Positions 63,773 to 64,000 of a stretch of DNA of 64,000 bases are shown one piece after another (position 1 is the first letter of the stretch; the number at the start of each line of letters is the position of its first letter). Position numbers and translations under genes: made by a program. The notes beneath the pieces are model-generated. The model was not told the origin of the DNA, did not search any database, and was given only the letters and a program-made list of their open reading frames with translations. Origin of the DNA: Candidatus Coprenecus pullicola (GTDB lineage Bacteria > Bacteroidota > Bacteroidia > Bacteroidales > UBA932); the NCBI GenBank assembly GCA_018711925.1, contig DVHR01000055.1, positions 1 through 64,000 of the forward strand, given 5' to 3'.

Positions 63773-64000
63773 ATCCGCGGCACGGCTGCTGACGGCACTT
63801 TCTGTCTCGGCAGTCCTGTCCGCAGCACTCACAGTATCGTCCTGCCGCACCAACAGCGGCGGGACGGATACTTTCATACCCGCACCTCCCGACTGGTCCG
63901 ACGCAGCGGCATGGTATATTTCAGTGCCGGAAGTCCCGGCAGCGGACATTTTCTACATCCTCCCCACCTGCGTATGGGACTGGACCGCTGAGGACGGACA
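63750..64000 (+). CDS. Partial DUF3089-domain lipoprotein (N-terminus)
   Basis: The frame opens with ATG at 63750 and runs off the right edge after 83 codons. It has a signal sequence with lipobox TVSSC, then WSDAAAWYISVPE and ADIFYILPTCVWDW, the opening of DUF3089, a probable alpha/beta-hydrolase family. The start overlaps the end of the M49-like gene by 23 nt, which implies translational coupling. The catalytic residues lie outside the window. Confidence 0.7.
   Translation, partial: MFSSAQSKSAARLLTALSVSAVLSAALTVSSCRTNSGGTDTFIPAPPDWSDAAAWYISVPEVPAADIFYILPTCVWDWTAEDG

Noticed and set aside
62864..63949. Long open frame antisense to the M49-like gene (361 codons)
   Set aside because: The same shadow effect from biased codons; Gly/Val/Glu/Ala-rich translation with no motifs.

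Overview
The window is a piece of a Bacteroidales chromosome, of gut or rumen commensal type. Several things point there. Most gene starts are preceded by the Bacteroidetes -7 box TAnnTTTG and lack Shine-Dalgarno sequences. The gene content is also typical: fused SecDF, tryptophanase, DUF2723 and DUF4271 membrane proteins, YfhO, FloA/NfeD, BACON-like and six-bladed beta-propeller lipoproteins, an NVEAL-type small secreted protein, PepSY-like secreted proteins and an amino-acid-lipid synthase fusion. Coding density is high. I assign no genus.

Layout. 1-6180: a partial membrane protein, a small membrane protein, then on the minus strand tyrS-rbfA-LolC/E-like permease, a DUF1648 protein and a Na/phosphate cotransporter. 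6220-16219: a very large metallopeptidase/propeller/barrel protein, uvrC, the acyltransferase fusion, and a minus-strand housekeeping run (SUI1-DUF4271-hemD-lipoprotein-rnpA-yidD). 16280-21701: the DUF2723 protein facing a LuxE-like enzyme and tryptophanase. 21917-28969: a DUF4143 ATPase, then a minus-strand envelope-signalling locus (TPR/LuxR-type regulator, DUF3244 protein, thioredoxin-like protein, two propeller lipoproteins, NVEAL-like peptide) with a remnant of a second regulator. 29129-35681: secDF, a PD40/SPOR envelope protein, nfeD-floA. 35690-37750: a decayed accessory patch with a frameshifted ORF6N gene, an XRE remnant and an RloB remnant.

37860-41749: two PepSY-like secreted proteins next to a histidine kinase and response regulator. 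41845-41918: tRNA-Pro. 42172-50885: a four-gene TolC/adaptor/RND/RND efflux operon. 50821-54623: YfhO and a translationally coupled MFS transporter. 55357-60626: a BACON-like lipoprotein and two tandem paralogous 14-TM MFS exporters. 60729-64000: a Fic protein, an M49-like metallopeptidase and the start of a DUF3089 lipoprotein.

The most interesting non-genic signals are two. First, a dispersed intergenic repeat with three copies (near 209, 54936 and 58686) is built from alternating GTCCAGCA / TGCTGGAC words at conserved distances. Second, two copies of the same inverted repeat, with 9-bp arms and the same 13-nt spacer, flank the fic gene, whose product ends in a likely winged helix; this suggests a self-regulating cassette. 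Promoter geometry is also notable: back-to-back divergent -7 boxes, probable leaderless transcripts, and a repeated TTTG-N12-TAnnTTTG arrangement.
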